64,000 bases of DNA, taken from JBELHJ01 sp042091495 (GTDB lineage Bacteria; Bacteroidota; Bacteroidia; Flavobacteriales; Flavobacteriaceae). Every line of letters starts with the position of its first letter. Position 1 is the first letter of the stretch. The position numbers and the translations under genes were made by a program. The notes under the pieces were generated by a model. The model searched no databases. It was not told where the DNA came from and was given only the letters and a program-made list of their open reading frames with translations. The stretch lies in the NCBI GenBank assembly GCA_042091495.1, contig JBELHJ010000004.1, forward strand, positions 1 through 64,000. The letters are read 5' to 3'. Positions 44,370 to 53,204 of this stretch are shown here, in pieces.

Positions 44370-45357
44370 GTTTATCGGTTAGTTTAGCAAAAACTTTTTT
44401 TGGATTTTTCCCTTCATACAATACAGCATGAACAGCATTAATTATTGGGGTATTAATTTTGTTTTCAGTATGTTCTTTAATTTCATAAGCACTCTTAGTG
44501 GCATAATATCCCTCGGCAACCATATTCATTTCCATTTGTGCAGACTTAACGGTATATCCTTTTCCAATCATATTTCCAAACATTCTATTTCTAGAAAAAA
44601 CAGAATAGCCAGTAACTAATAAATCTCCGAGATAAGCAGAGTTATTAATATTACGTTTCATATGATGAACACGTTTAATAAAACGTTTCATCTCTCTTAT
44701 GGCATTACTCATCAATACACTTTGAAAGTTATCTCCGTAGCCTAATCCATGAGCAATCCCAGCAGAAATAGCATAAATGTTTTTTAGCATAGCTGCATAT
44801 TCAACACCAATGATATCATCACTAATTTTTGTTTTGATATAACTACTACTAAGAGATTTTGCTAAAAACGCTGCTTTATTAGAATCAAAGCAAGAAATGG
44901 TTAAGTAAGATAAGCGCTCCAAAGCAACTTCTTCTGCATGGCAAGGACCTCCTATAACAGCTATATTTTCAAAAGGGATATTGTAAATATCATGGAAATG
45001 CTCACCAACAAGTAATCCAGATTCGGGAATTATTCCTTTAACAGCAGAGACAATAGTTTTATTGGTGATATCAACTGTAAGCTTTTTCAATTCTTTGTTA
45101 ATAAAAGCAGATGGAATTACAAAAATCAGTATATCAGATGCACTTACAATTGAATTGATGTCATTACTGATATTAAGTTTATTAGTATCAAATTCAACAG
45201 AACTGAGGTAGTTAGGGTTGTGCTGTTCATTAATTATATGATTTTTAACCACACTACTTCTCATGTACCAATTAACAGAACTTACATTTTCTGATAACAT
45301 TTTTACTATAGCAGTGGCCCAACTTCCTCCTCCTAAAACGGCATATTTTTGATTCAT
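44362..45357 (-). CDS. gpsA: Glycerol-3-phosphate dehydrogenase [NAD(P)+]
   Basis: Reduces dihydroxyacetone phosphate to sn-glycerol 3-phosphate for phospholipid synthesis. The 331-residue protein opens with the dinucleotide-binding GGGSWATAI at residues 8-16, and has GGPCHAEEV with the conserved Pro and His near 145, the catalytic Lys in AAMLKNIYAI near 192-199 and the RNxxMG-type segment SRNRMFGNMIGKG further on. Length is standard. It has its own -7 element and a terminator inside the opposite gene. Confidence 0.95.
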   Translation of the reverse strand: MNQKYAVLGGGSWATAIVKMLSENVSSVNWYMRSSVVKNHIINEQHNPNYLSSVEFDTNKLNISNDINSIVSASDILIFVIPSAFINKELKKLTVDITNKTIVSAVKGIIPESGLLVGEHFHDIYNIPFENIAVIGGPCHAEEVALERLSYLTISCFDSNKAAFLAKSLSSSYIKTKISDDIIGVEYAAMLKNIYAISAGIAHGLGYGDNFQSVLMSNAIREMKRFIKRVHHMKRNINNSAYLGDLLVTGYSVFSRNRMFGNMIGKGYTVKSAQMEMNMVAEGYYATKSAYEIKEHTENKINTPIINAVHAVLYEGKNPKKVFAKLTDKLN

Positions 45358-45383
45358 GTTTTTAAATCAGCTTAAATTTTGTC

Positions 45384-45391
45384 CAAAAGTA
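45384..45391 (-). promoter_or_regulatory. -7 promoter element of gpsA (TACTTTTG)
   Basis: Minus-strand TACTTTTG fits TAnnTTTG, 26 bases before the gpsA ATG. No -33 box is clear. Confidence 0.45.
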
Positions 45392-45480
45392 CATATTTTT
45401 TTTAGGTGTAATAATTAATCCTATACTGAAGTTTGGCACATCCTTTGATTAATAATTAATAGAAATTATAAAATACTACT

Positions 45481-46407
45481 ATGAGAAATTTTAGACTTTT
45501 AGCATCATTAATTGGGTTAATGCTATTTTTTAATTGTACGATTGTTGAATATAATGAGGATATGCCTTATGTAACGCCATTACCAGAATTTCTAAATTCT
45601 AATGAAATTTGGTATGTTGAAATAAATCAAACATTAGGCTATGGAGAAGTTCCTTTTTTACAGATGGCATTTACATTATCATTTAGAAATGGTGTGTTAT
45701 ACGCTAATAATAATCTTGTTGGATTTGGCAGTAATGGTAATGGGTTTGGTGTTCCTGTTGGAAATTACTTAGCTAATAATGCAAACCTTCAGATATCCCA
45801 CGTTATTGATGGTATTTATGATTTTGAGGTTTATCAAACAGGACCTAATCAGATGGAGTTATACGATCCTTTCTCAGAGACTTCTTATTTTTTAACAGGC
45901 TATCAACGTCATAATTTTGATTATGATTATTTATTTTTCGATAATTTAAAATACTTCTTGGAGGAATACAGTGTCTGGGAGAAAGATTTTCAAAGTAATG
46001 GTAATTATCAACCATTTGATAACGAAAATTATTTGATGTTTTCGTCTGTTGATCAACGATTTTCATCTTCTTTAGATTATAATGTGTACAATTTTAATTC
46101 GGTTTATTGGGATTATCAAGGGCGTTTTGAACTCAACAATCTTGATTTAAATGGGTATTTAAAAAGATTAAATTTATTTTATGATGACTTCGATGAAACA
46201 GAATTTTTTGAGTTATATGTTTTATCAGACGATACTATAAAACTTAGAAGTTTAATAACAAACAAAACGTACCATTTTAAGGGCAGAGGATTAGTATCTT
46301 ATTTAAGACCTGGTAGAGCAACACAAAAAAAGAATAATCCACCAAGTATAGATGGAAAAAAAAGGTATCAAAACACGCCAAAAATCAAAAACCCAAGAAC
46401 CGTTTAA
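45481..46407 (+). CDS. Conserved surface lipoprotein of unknown function
   Basis: A 308-residue lipoprotein: signal peptide with LMLFFNC, Cys19 as the lipid anchor. The mature protein is rich in Tyr, Asn and Phe, with NEIWYVEINQTLGYGEVPFLQMAFTLSF, GVLYANNNLVG and the NFDYDYLFFDNLKYFLEEY segment, features of a family conserved in Flavobacteriaceae. Relatives are sometimes labelled nicotinic acid mononucleotide adenyltransferase, but no nucleotidyltransferase motif is present and the protein is exported, so I reject that name. The last 30 residues are basic and Pro/Asn-rich. It overlaps the convergent mfd by 4 bases. Confidence 0.82.
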   Translation: MRNFRLLASLIGLMLFFNCTIVEYNEDMPYVTPLPEFLNSNEIWYVEINQTLGYGEVPFLQMAFTLSFRNGVLYANNNLVGFGSNGNGFGVPVGNYLANNANLQISHVIDGIYDFEVYQTGPNQMELYDPFSETSYFLTGYQRHNFDYDYLFFDNLKYFLEEYSVWEKDFQSNGNYQPFDNENYLMFSSVDQRFSSSLDYNVYNFNSVYWDYQGRFELNNLDLNGYLKRLNLFYDDFDETEFFELYVLSDDTIKLRSLITNKTYHFKGRGLVSYLRPGRATQKKNNPPSIDGKKRYQNTPKIKNPRTV

Positions 46408-49400
46408 TCTAAATTATCTATTATTGATTTTAAGACTTGAGTGGCATCAGATACGGTTTTAATAGATTTAAAGTTAATTAATAATCTCAAACCATTTCTT
46501 GTTTGTTTTTCTTTCATTTTACCAACATTTGGATGGGATTGCATATAGCTTAATACTTCTGTAAATATTGGGCTTTGAAAATAGGCGCTTTGCTGATCAC
46601 TAATAAAGTAACAAATCAGTTGTTGTTGTTTGAGTATTAATTTTTCAAAGCCTAATGTGGTAGCATACCATTTTAATTTCAAACTATTCAATAAGTCTAC
46701 AGCAGGTTTAGGAAGTTTTCCAAAACGGTCAATTAATTCCTTTTCAAAAATAACGAGATCTTTTTCCTCTTTGATACGGTTTAATTTCGTGTATAAGTGA
46801 AGACGTTCTTTTATGTTGTTAATATAGTCATCTGGAAATAAAACAGGGATATCTGTATCAATGGTAATTTCTTTAACAAAAACTTTATTTTCATCCTCTT
46901 GATACAAGTCTTTAAATTCTTTTTCTTTTAGTTCCTCGATAGCTTCATTCAGGATTTTTTGATAAGTATCAAACCCAATATCACTAATAAATCCACTTTG
47001 TTCTCCTCCTAACAGATCTCCCGCTCCTCTAATCTCTAGATCTTTCATAGCAATATTAAACCCGCTTCCAAGTTCAGTGTATTGCTCTAATGCAGAAATT
47101 CTTTTTCGAGCTTCTTGGGTTATTAATGAATGCTCGGGGGTGATAAAGTAGCAGAAAGCTTTTTTATTACTTCGCCCAACACGTCCTCTCATTTGATGTA
47201 GATCACTAAGTCCAAAGTTGTTAGCATTATTAATAAAAATAGTATTAGCATTTGGAACATCTAATCCACTCTCTATAATTGTTGTACTAACAAGTACATC
47301 AAACTCACCATTCATAAAAGCGAGCATAACTTCTTCAAGATTTTTACCATCCATTTGACCATGGCCAATTTTAATTTTTGCATCGGGAACTAATCTTTGA
47401 ATAAGTCCAGCAACCTCTTTTATGGTGTCAATTCTGTTATGAATAAAAAAGATTTGGCCTCCGCGTTGTATTTCGTAAGAAACAGCGTCTCTAATTAAAG
47501 TTTCGCTAAATCTGATTACTTTACTTTCTATAGGATATCGATTAGGAGGAGGTGTTGTAATTACTGAAAGATCTCTTGCCGCCATGAGGCTAAATTGCAA
47601 AGTCCTAGGAATAGGAGTAGCTGTTAATGTCAAAACATCTACGTTTTCTTTCAATGTTTTAAGTTTGTCTTTTACGCTTACACCAAATTTTTGTTCTTCA
47701 TCAACAATTAATAACCCTAAATCGTTAAACTTTACATTTTTATTTACGATTTGATGTGTTCCAATAACGATATCTAATTGTCCTTTTTCGAGTCTTTCAA
47801 TAATGTTTTTCTTGTCTTTTGCAGATCTAAATCTATTTAAATAATCAATATTAACAGGTAAATCTTTGAGCCGCTGCGAAAAGGTTTTGTAGTGTTGATA
47901 AGCCAATATGGTAGTAGGAACTAGAATCACAACTTGTTTACTGTTATCAACAGCTTTAAAGGCTGCTCTAATTGCAACTTCAGTTTTTCCAAATCCAACG
48001 TCACCGCATATTAAACGATCCATTGGTCGTTCACTTTCCATATCAGCTTTTACATCTGCTGTTGCTGTAATTTGATCTGGGGTGTCTTCATATATAAAAG
48101 AAGCTTCCAGCTCGTGCTGCAGGTAACTGTCCGGACTATATTGAAAACCAAGTTTTGTTTTTCTTTTAGCATATAATTTAATAAGATTAAATGCAATCTG
48201 TTTGACTTTTGTCTTAGTCTTTTGTTTTAGTGTTTTCCATGCTTTACTTCCAAGTTTATATACTTTAGGGACTTTGCCGTCTTTACCGTTAAACTTGGTA
48301 ATTTTATGAAGCGAGTGAATACTTAGATAAAGAATATCTCTTTCTCCATAAACAAGTTTTATAGCCTCTTGTTTTTGTCCTTCAACATCAATTTTTTGTA
48401 GTCCACCAAATTTACCAATGCCGTGATCAATATGAGTTACAAAGTCACCAATTTCTAAAGTGTTTAGCTCTTTAAGAGTAATGGCTTGTTTTTTGTTAAA
48501 GCCATCTTTAATATGAAATTTATGATAGCGATCAAATATTTGATGGTCTGTAAAGCAAACTAGCTTTAAGTCATGATCTATGAATCCTTGGTATAAGCTT
48601 AAAACGATACATGTATATTGAACTTCTTCTTCTATGTCGTCAAAAATATCTTCAAATCGTTTAGCTTGTTGTTCACTCACACACGCAATAAGGTTGATAT
48701 AACCTTTATCATGGAATGAGTTAAGTTGCTCAATAAGCAAATCAAATTGTTTATTAAAAGCTGGTTGAGGCGATGTATGGTATTGGTTAGTTAAATAATT
48801 ACTATCATCTGTTTTAAAAAGTGAAATACTGTAATTGGTTAATTCATTTTCAATAAGCGCTCGATTACAAAAAAGGTCTTCTGGTTTTTGAAATCTAATT
48901 TCAGAATCTAAATTTTGGTAATACTCTTCAGCTTTTGAAAATAGTTGATCAAGTTTACCAAGAAGTAATCCTTTATTTTTGATTAAAATTTTTGATTTAG
49001 GTGTTAAAAACTTGAAAAAGCTTTGTCTTGATTCTGTCACTGTCTTATTCGCCATATTGGGAATAATTGAAATTTTTTTCACTTGCTCACTAGATAGCTG
49101 TGTATCAATATCAAACTCTCTAATAGTGTCAACTTCATCTCCAAAAAATTCTATTCTGTAGGGTTTTTCATTAGCAAACGAAAAAACATCTAGAATCCCT
49201 CCTCTTAGTGAAAATTCTCCAGGAGATGTGACAAAATCAACTCGTTTAAAGTGATATTCAAATAAGACTTCATTAACAAAGTCAACAGATAACATATCTC
49301 CAACACTTATTTTTAAAGTAGATTGATTGAGGGTGGATTTTGTAACAACTTTTTCAAATAATGCTTGGGGGTATGTTACTATTAATGCAGGTTTTTTTCT

Positions 49401-49736
49401 TGAATTAATTCTGTTTAAAACCTCGGATCTAAGTAAAATATTAGCATTATTTGTTTCTTCAATTTGATATGGTCTTCTGTAGCTTCCTGGATAAAAAAGC
49501 ACATCGTTTTTGTTGATAAGTGTTTCAAGATCATTAGCATAGTATGCTGCCTCTTCTTTGTCTTCACAAATCAGTAAAAAGGGATAGTCTAGATTTTTAA
49601 AAGCAGATGCTATATGAAATGATAAAGCTGAGCCCGTTATACCTTTTACAATATTTGGAGATGATTTAGAAGATGAAACAAAAGCGTTTTCCTTATGGAG
49701 CTTTGAATACTTGTCAATTAAAATGTCTTTGTTCAA
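46404..49736 (-). CDS. mfd: Transcription-repair coupling factor
   Basis: DNA translocase that removes RNA polymerase stalled at lesions and recruits UvrA. The 1110-residue protein has the UvrB-like N-terminal modules (GGILDVFSFANEKPYRIEFFGDEVD near 180-205), the RNA-polymerase-interacting domain (IGDFVTHIDHGIGKFGGL near 427-445), a helicase core with Walker A GDVGFGKTE and DEEQ box, TATPIPRTLQ, and the QMRGRVGRS motif VI, then the C-terminal TRCF domain. It starts with TTG at 49736; no in-frame ATG exists near the N-terminus and a -7 element lies 16 bases upstream. Transcribed alone. Confidence 0.96.
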   Translation of the reverse strand: MNKDILIDKYSKLHKENAFVSSSKSSPNIVKGITGSALSFHIASAFKNLDYPFLLICEDKEEAAYYANDLETLINKNDVLFYPGSYRRPYQIEETNNANILLRSEVLNRINSRKKPALIVTYPQALFEKVVTKSTLNQSTLKISVGDMLSVDFVNEVLFEYHFKRVDFVTSPGEFSLRGGILDVFSFANEKPYRIEFFGDEVDTIREFDIDTQLSSEQVKKISIIPNMANKTVTESRQSFFKFLTPKSKILIKNKGLLLGKLDQLFSKAEEYYQNLDSEIRFQKPEDLFCNRALIENELTNYSISLFKTDDSNYLTNQYHTSPQPAFNKQFDLLIEQLNSFHDKGYINLIACVSEQQAKRFEDIFDDIEEEVQYTCIVLSLYQGFIDHDLKLVCFTDHQIFDRYHKFHIKDGFNKKQAITLKELNTLEIGDFVTHIDHGIGKFGGLQKIDVEGQKQEAIKLVYGERDILYLSIHSLHKITKFNGKDGKVPKVYKLGSKAWKTLKQKTKTKVKQIAFNLIKLYAKRKTKLGFQYSPDSYLQHELEASFIYEDTPDQITATADVKADMESERPMDRLICGDVGFGKTEVAIRAAFKAVDNSKQVVILVPTTILAYQHYKTFSQRLKDLPVNIDYLNRFRSAKDKKNIIERLEKGQLDIVIGTHQIVNKNVKFNDLGLLIVDEEQKFGVSVKDKLKTLKENVDVLTLTATPIPRTLQFSLMAARDLSVITTPPPNRYPIESKVIRFSETLIRDAVSYEIQRGGQIFFIHNRIDTIKEVAGLIQRLVPDAKIKIGHGQMDGKNLEEVMLAFMNGEFDVLVSTTIIESGLDVPNANTIFINNANNFGLSDLHQMRGRVGRSNKKAFCYFITPEHSLITQEARKRISALEQYTELGSGFNIAMKDLEIRGAGDLLGGEQSGFISDIGFDTYQKILNEAIEELKEKEFKDLYQEDENKVFVKEITIDTDIPVLFPDDYINNIKERLHLYTKLNRIKEEKDLVIFEKELIDRFGKLPKPAVDLLNSLKLKWYATTLGFEKLILKQQQLICYFISDQQSAYFQSPIFTEVLSYMQSHPNVGKMKEKQTRNGLRLLINFKSIKTVSDATQVLKSIIDNLD

Positions 49737-49752
49737 AACAAAAAGTTTTTGG

Positions 49753-49760
49753 CAAAGATA
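49753..49760 (-). promoter_or_regulatory. -7 promoter element of mfd (TATCTTTG)
   Basis: Minus-strand TATCTTTG fits TAnnTTTG, 16 bases before the TTG start of mfd. A TTG on the minus strand 24 bases further up is a weak -33 candidate. Confidence 0.5.
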
Positions 49761-49872
49761 AAAGGTTATTGAAAATTAAATAGCCCAAGGTTAGTTTGAA
49801 TTTTTTGATTTTTTTTTATTCATATGCTTTTTAGTTATTTATATTTACAACTTAAATTAAACCTTAATTATA

Positions 49873-50301
49873 ATGTCAATTTCAGATTTATTTGATAGTG
49901 GATTTAGAGCGCGTAATAAAGATCATTTTGCGGCTATTGTAAGATTAGCAATGAGTGATGATGTTATTACAGAAGATGAAAAAACCTTTCTAGATAGATT
50001 AGCTTCTAATCTAGATATTTCTAAAGACGAGTACAGTGCAATTTTAAAAGATTACAAATCACATCCTATAAATCCTCCTGTAGATCAAGACAGGAGGTTT
50101 GAAAGATTTTACGATTTAACACGAATGGTGTGGGCGGATCACATTGAAGGAGAAAATCAGTTTATTATTCTTCGCAAGTTGTGTATAGGGCTTGGTTTTG
50201 ATTCAGATAAAGCTAATGCGTTATCAAACGAAGCTATAAATTTAGTCTACGACGGTGTTGATTTCGATGCTTTTAAAGCAGGATTATTAAATATTCACTA
50301 A
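49873..50301 (+). CDS. TerB-like protein
   Basis: A 142-residue soluble, mostly helical protein of the TerB superfamily: FAAIVRLAMSDDVITEDEKTFLDRLASNLDIS near residues 19-50 shows the conserved acidic pair (DDVITEDE) that binds metal in TerB domains. The second half (FYDLTRMVWADHIEGENQFIILRKLCIGLG) repeats the same helix pattern. No other tellurite or ter stress genes are present, so a link to tellurite resistance should not be assumed. It ends at a strong terminator shared with fbp. Confidence 0.83.
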   Translation: MSISDLFDSGFRARNKDHFAAIVRLAMSDDVITEDEKTFLDRLASNLDISKDEYSAILKDYKSHPINPPVDQDRRFERFYDLTRMVWADHIEGENQFIILRKLCIGLGFDSDKANALSNEAINLVYDGVDFDAFKAGLLNIH

Positions 50302-50332
50302 AAAAAGCGGAAATTAAATTTCCGCTTTTTTT
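50301..50332. terminator. Bidirectional terminator between the TerB-like gene and fbp
   Basis: GCGGAAATT-A-AATTTCCGC stem flanked by an A-run and a T-run, between convergent genes; the right end touches the last codon of fbp. Confidence 0.9.
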
Positions 50333-51335
50333 ATTCATTTCTCATAAACTCCTCAGCTTTTTCAACCATATTCTTGCTTCCACAAATAAATGGAACTCGT
50401 TGATGAAGTTTTGAGGGTTCTATATCTAAAATTCTTGTAAAACCATCACTTGCTTTTCCATTAGCCTGTTCAGCTATAAAAGCCATAGGATTACATTCAT
50501 ATAATAGCCTCAATTTTCCATCAGAGTTAAGTGAGCTTTTAGGATATAAATAAATACCACCTTTTATCATATTTCTATGAAAGTCTGAAACTAAAGATCC
50601 AATGTACCTACTAGTATAAGGACGATCTTCCTCCTCTTCTTGACAATATTTAATGTAATTTTTTACACCTTGAGGGAAATGGATATAGTTTCCTTCATTT
50701 ACAGAATAAATTCTTCCATTTTCAGGGAATTCCATATTTGGGTGCGATAAATAAAATGTTCCTATAGCTGGGTTTAATGTAAATCCATTAACCCCGTCAC
50801 CAGTAGTATAAACAAGCATAGTTGATGTACCATAAACCACATATCCAGCAGCAACTTGCTGATTTCCCTTTTGGAGAAAATCTGCCATTGTTACTGGAGT
50901 TCCTATTGGAGTAACTCTTCGATATATTGAAAAAATAGTTCCAACAGAAACGTTCACATCAATATTGGATGAACCATCAAGAGGATCTATTAAAACAATA
51001 TATTTATTCTGATGATTATCATCTTGACTGTTGATTGTTATATAATGGTCTTCTTCTTCACTAGCAATACCGCAAACAATATTTCTTTTTGTTAGAGCTT
51101 GAATAAATTTTTCGTTTGCATAAACATCAAGTTTTTGCTGATCTTCACCTTGAATATTTGTATCGCCTGCTGTACCAATAATGTCAACAAGGCCGGCTTT
51201 ACTGACTTCGTGATTAACAACTTTTGCGGCTAATCTAATCGAATTTAAAAGTTTTGTAAGTTCTCCTGAGGTGTATTTAAAAGAGGCTTGATTTTCAATA
51301 ATAAATTCACCTAATGTTTGGTTTTTTTGAGACAT
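50331..51335 (-). CDS. fbp: Class 1 fructose-1,6-bisphosphatase
   Basis: Hydrolyses fructose 1,6-bisphosphate to fructose 6-phosphate in gluconeogenesis. The 334-residue protein has the class 1 motifs: [15 protein letters not shown] near 55-70, EEEDHY near 92-98, the metal-binding [21 protein letters not shown] near 113-133, the [12 protein letters not shown] segment near 167-180 and the GGIYLYP and [11 protein letters not shown] motifs. Length is typical. Monocistronic. Confidence 0.96.
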   Translation of the reverse strand: MSQKNQTLGEFIIENQASFKYTSGELTKLLNSIRLAAKVVNHEVSKAGLVDIIGTAGDTNIQGEDQQKLDVYANEKFIQALTKRNIVCGIASEEEDHYITINSQDDNHQNKYIVLIDPLDGSSNIDVNVSVGTIFSIYRRVTPIGTPVTMADFLQKGNQQVAAGYVVYGTSTMLVYTTGDGVNGFTLNPAIGTFYLSHPNMEFPENGRIYSVNEGNYIHFPQGVKNYIKYCQEEEEDRPYTSRYIGSLVSDFHRNMIKGGIYLYPKSSLNSDGKLRLLYECNPMAFIAEQANGKASDGFTRILDIEPSKLHQRVPFICGSKNMVEKAEEFMRNE

Positions 51336-51433
51336 GTTTATACGAAAAGGTTATAATTTTTGCAAATATCGTATTTTTTATAATATTCTATAGTTTTAAT
51401 AAAAGAAACATTAGCAATATTTTAAGTTTCAAT

Positions 51434-51441
51434 TATCTTTG
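51434..51441 (+). promoter_or_regulatory. -7 promoter element (TATCTTTG) of the GNAT-aspartokinase unit
   Basis: TATCTTTG fits TAnnTTTG, 14 bases before the ATG of the GNAT gene at 51456. It probably drives the following three co-directional genes. Confidence 0.5.
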
Positions 51442-51455
51442 AGAGATTTTTTAAT

Positions 51456-51935
51456 ATGGAGGTTGAAATTAGACATGCAAACCCTCAGGATATGACTCAT
51501 GTTCTGAGATTAATTAAAGAACTGGCTTTGTTTGAAAAAGAACCAGATCAGGTTGTTATTAATCTAAATGACCTTTTGAATGATGGGTTTAATGATACCA
51601 AAAGATTTACTTGTTTCGTAGCAGAAAAAGGGGTTGAAATTGTTGGTATGGCATTAGTTTATTTCAGGTATTCTACATGGAAAGGCTGTAGTTTACATTT
51701 AGAGGACTTAATTGTCTCTGAACCATACAGAGGTCATGGTATTGGAAGTCAGCTTTTAGAGACCGTTTTTGCTTATGGTGCCTCCAAAAATGTAAAAAGA
51801 ATTAGTTGGGAAGTTTTGGATTGGAATGCTCCTGCAATAGCCTTTTATAAATCCAAAGGCGCCATAATAAAAGAAGAATGGCGCGTAGTTCATTTTCCTG
51901 AAAAAGAGATAAATAAATACAAACATCATAATTAA
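51456..51935 (+). CDS. GNAT family N-acetyltransferase (diamine/SSAT-like)
   Basis: A 159-residue acetyl-CoA-dependent N-acetyltransferase. The acetyl-CoA loop RGHGIGSQLLE lies near residues 90-100, preceded by LEDLIVSEPYRG and followed by WEVLDWNAPAIAFYKSKGA, a pattern typical of the spermidine/diamine acetyltransferase branch. No signal peptide. It is 2 bases before the aspartate kinase gene. The substrate is inferred by branch only. Confidence 0.87.
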   Translation: MEVEIRHANPQDMTHVLRLIKELALFEKEPDQVVINLNDLLNDGFNDTKRFTCFVAEKGVEIVGMALVYFRYSTWKGCSLHLEDLIVSEPYRGHGIGSQLLETVFAYGASKNVKRISWEVLDWNAPAIAFYKSKGAIIKEEWRVVHFPEKEINKYKHHN

Positions 51936-51937
51936 AA

Positions 51938-53188
51938 ATGAAGGTTTTTAAGTTTGGAGGGGCATCCGTAAAAGATGCCGAAGGTGTAAGAAATGTAGCT
52001 TCTGTCATACAAAAAAAGGGCGATTATAATACCTTGGTTGTGATTTCTGCAATGGGAAAGACTACAAATGCTATTGAGAATGTCATTAAAATGTACTTCG
52101 AGGATAAACAAAATTTAAAAACAGCTGTTGAATTCGTTCTTGATTTTCATTTAAACATTATCTCTGATTTATTTGAAAGTGAAACTCATCCTGTAAAGAA
52201 ACAGGTGTTGAGACTATTTAATGAACTAACAGGTTTCATGGATTGGAATAAATCTCCTGACTATAACTATGTATATGATCAGATTATTGGTTATGGGGAA
52301 CTGGTCTCAACCACTATAGTTAGTGCATATCTAAACGAAGTTGGTGTTAAAAACACATGGAAAGATGCCAGAGAAGTTATTAAAACAGATAATTATTACA
52401 GAACAGGTAATGTTAATTGGGTGTTGACACAAGAACTAATTTCTATGCAATTTTCTAATACGGGATTGGTTATTACTCAGGGGTTCTTAGGAAGTGATTC
52501 TAATAATTTTACCACAACTTTAGGTAGAGAAGGTAGTGATTATACTGCAGCTATTTTTGCATTTTGTTTAAACGCCGAGAGTGTAACAATTTGGAAAGAC
52601 GTTCCAGGTGTTTTAAATGCAGATCCAAGAGCATTTAATGACACCCAATTACTAAATACAATTTCTTATAGAGAAGCTATTGAGTTAGCTTTTTACGGGG
52701 CTTCGGTGATACACCCTAAAACACTACAACCTCTTCAGAAAAAAGAAATTCCACTTCACGTAAAATCATTTTTAAATCCAGATGCTAAAGGCACAAAAGT
52801 GACCAAAGGAATTGGTATTGAGCCTGCTATACCTTGTTTTATTGTTAAGAAAAATCAAGTAATGATTGCCCTTTCCTCTCTTGATTTTTCATATATTGTT
52901 GAAGAGAATATTAGTGAAATTTTTAATTTATTACACCTTCATAAAATGAAAGTTGATGTTATTCAAAATTCAGCTATTAGCTTCTCTGTTTGTTTTGACA
53001 ACAAATACAATAAATTAGATGAATTACTGGTAAAGTTAAAAGCTAAATTTAGAGTTAATTGTTATGAAAATGTATCACTTTATACCGTAAGACATTACAA
53101 TGACGAGGCTGTTAAACAAATAGAATCTGAAAAAGATATTGTTTTAAAGCAGTTAACTCAAGAAACAATTCAGCTAGTAGCTCGATAG
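51938..53188 (+). CDS. lysC: Aspartate kinase
   Basis: Phosphorylates aspartate, the first step to lysine, threonine and methionine. The 416-residue protein begins with KVFKFGGASV at residues 2-11 (substrate-binding KFGG), has a GYGELVSTTIVSAYL segment near 120 and TTLGREGSDYTAAIFAF near 198, and a C-terminal ACT-like part from about 300 for regulation. It is monofunctional, without a homoserine dehydrogenase domain. It lies 2 bases after the GNAT gene and 16 bases before the acyltransferase gene. Confidence 0.92.
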   Translation: MKVFKFGGASVKDAEGVRNVASVIQKKGDYNTLVVISAMGKTTNAIENVIKMYFEDKQNLKTAVEFVLDFHLNIISDLFESETHPVKKQVLRLFNELTGFMDWNKSPDYNYVYDQIIGYGELVSTTIVSAYLNEVGVKNTWKDAREVIKTDNYYRTGNVNWVLTQELISMQFSNTGLVITQGFLGSDSNNFTTTLGREGSDYTAAIFAFCLNAESVTIWKDVPGVLNADPRAFNDTQLLNTISYREAIELAFYGASVIHPKTLQPLQKKEIPLHVKSFLNPDAKGTKVTKGIGIEPAIPCFIVKKNQVMIALSSLDFSYIVEENISEIFNLLHLHKMKVDVIQNSAISFSVCFDNKYNKLDELLVKLKAKFRVNCYENVSLYTVRHYNDEAVKQIESEKDIVLKQLTQETIQLVAR

Positions 53189-53204
53189 GTTTTCGATATT
53201 TTAA

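Noticed and set aside
45481..46407. Nicotinic acid mononucleotide adenyltransferase
   Set aside because: Relatives sometimes carry this name, but this is an exported lipoprotein without the nucleotidyltransferase HxGH or SxTxxR motifs.
49873..50301. Tellurite resistance gene
   Set aside because: Only the TerB-like fold is present; no TerC, TerD or TerZ partner is nearby and TerB-like domains occur in many unrelated contexts.
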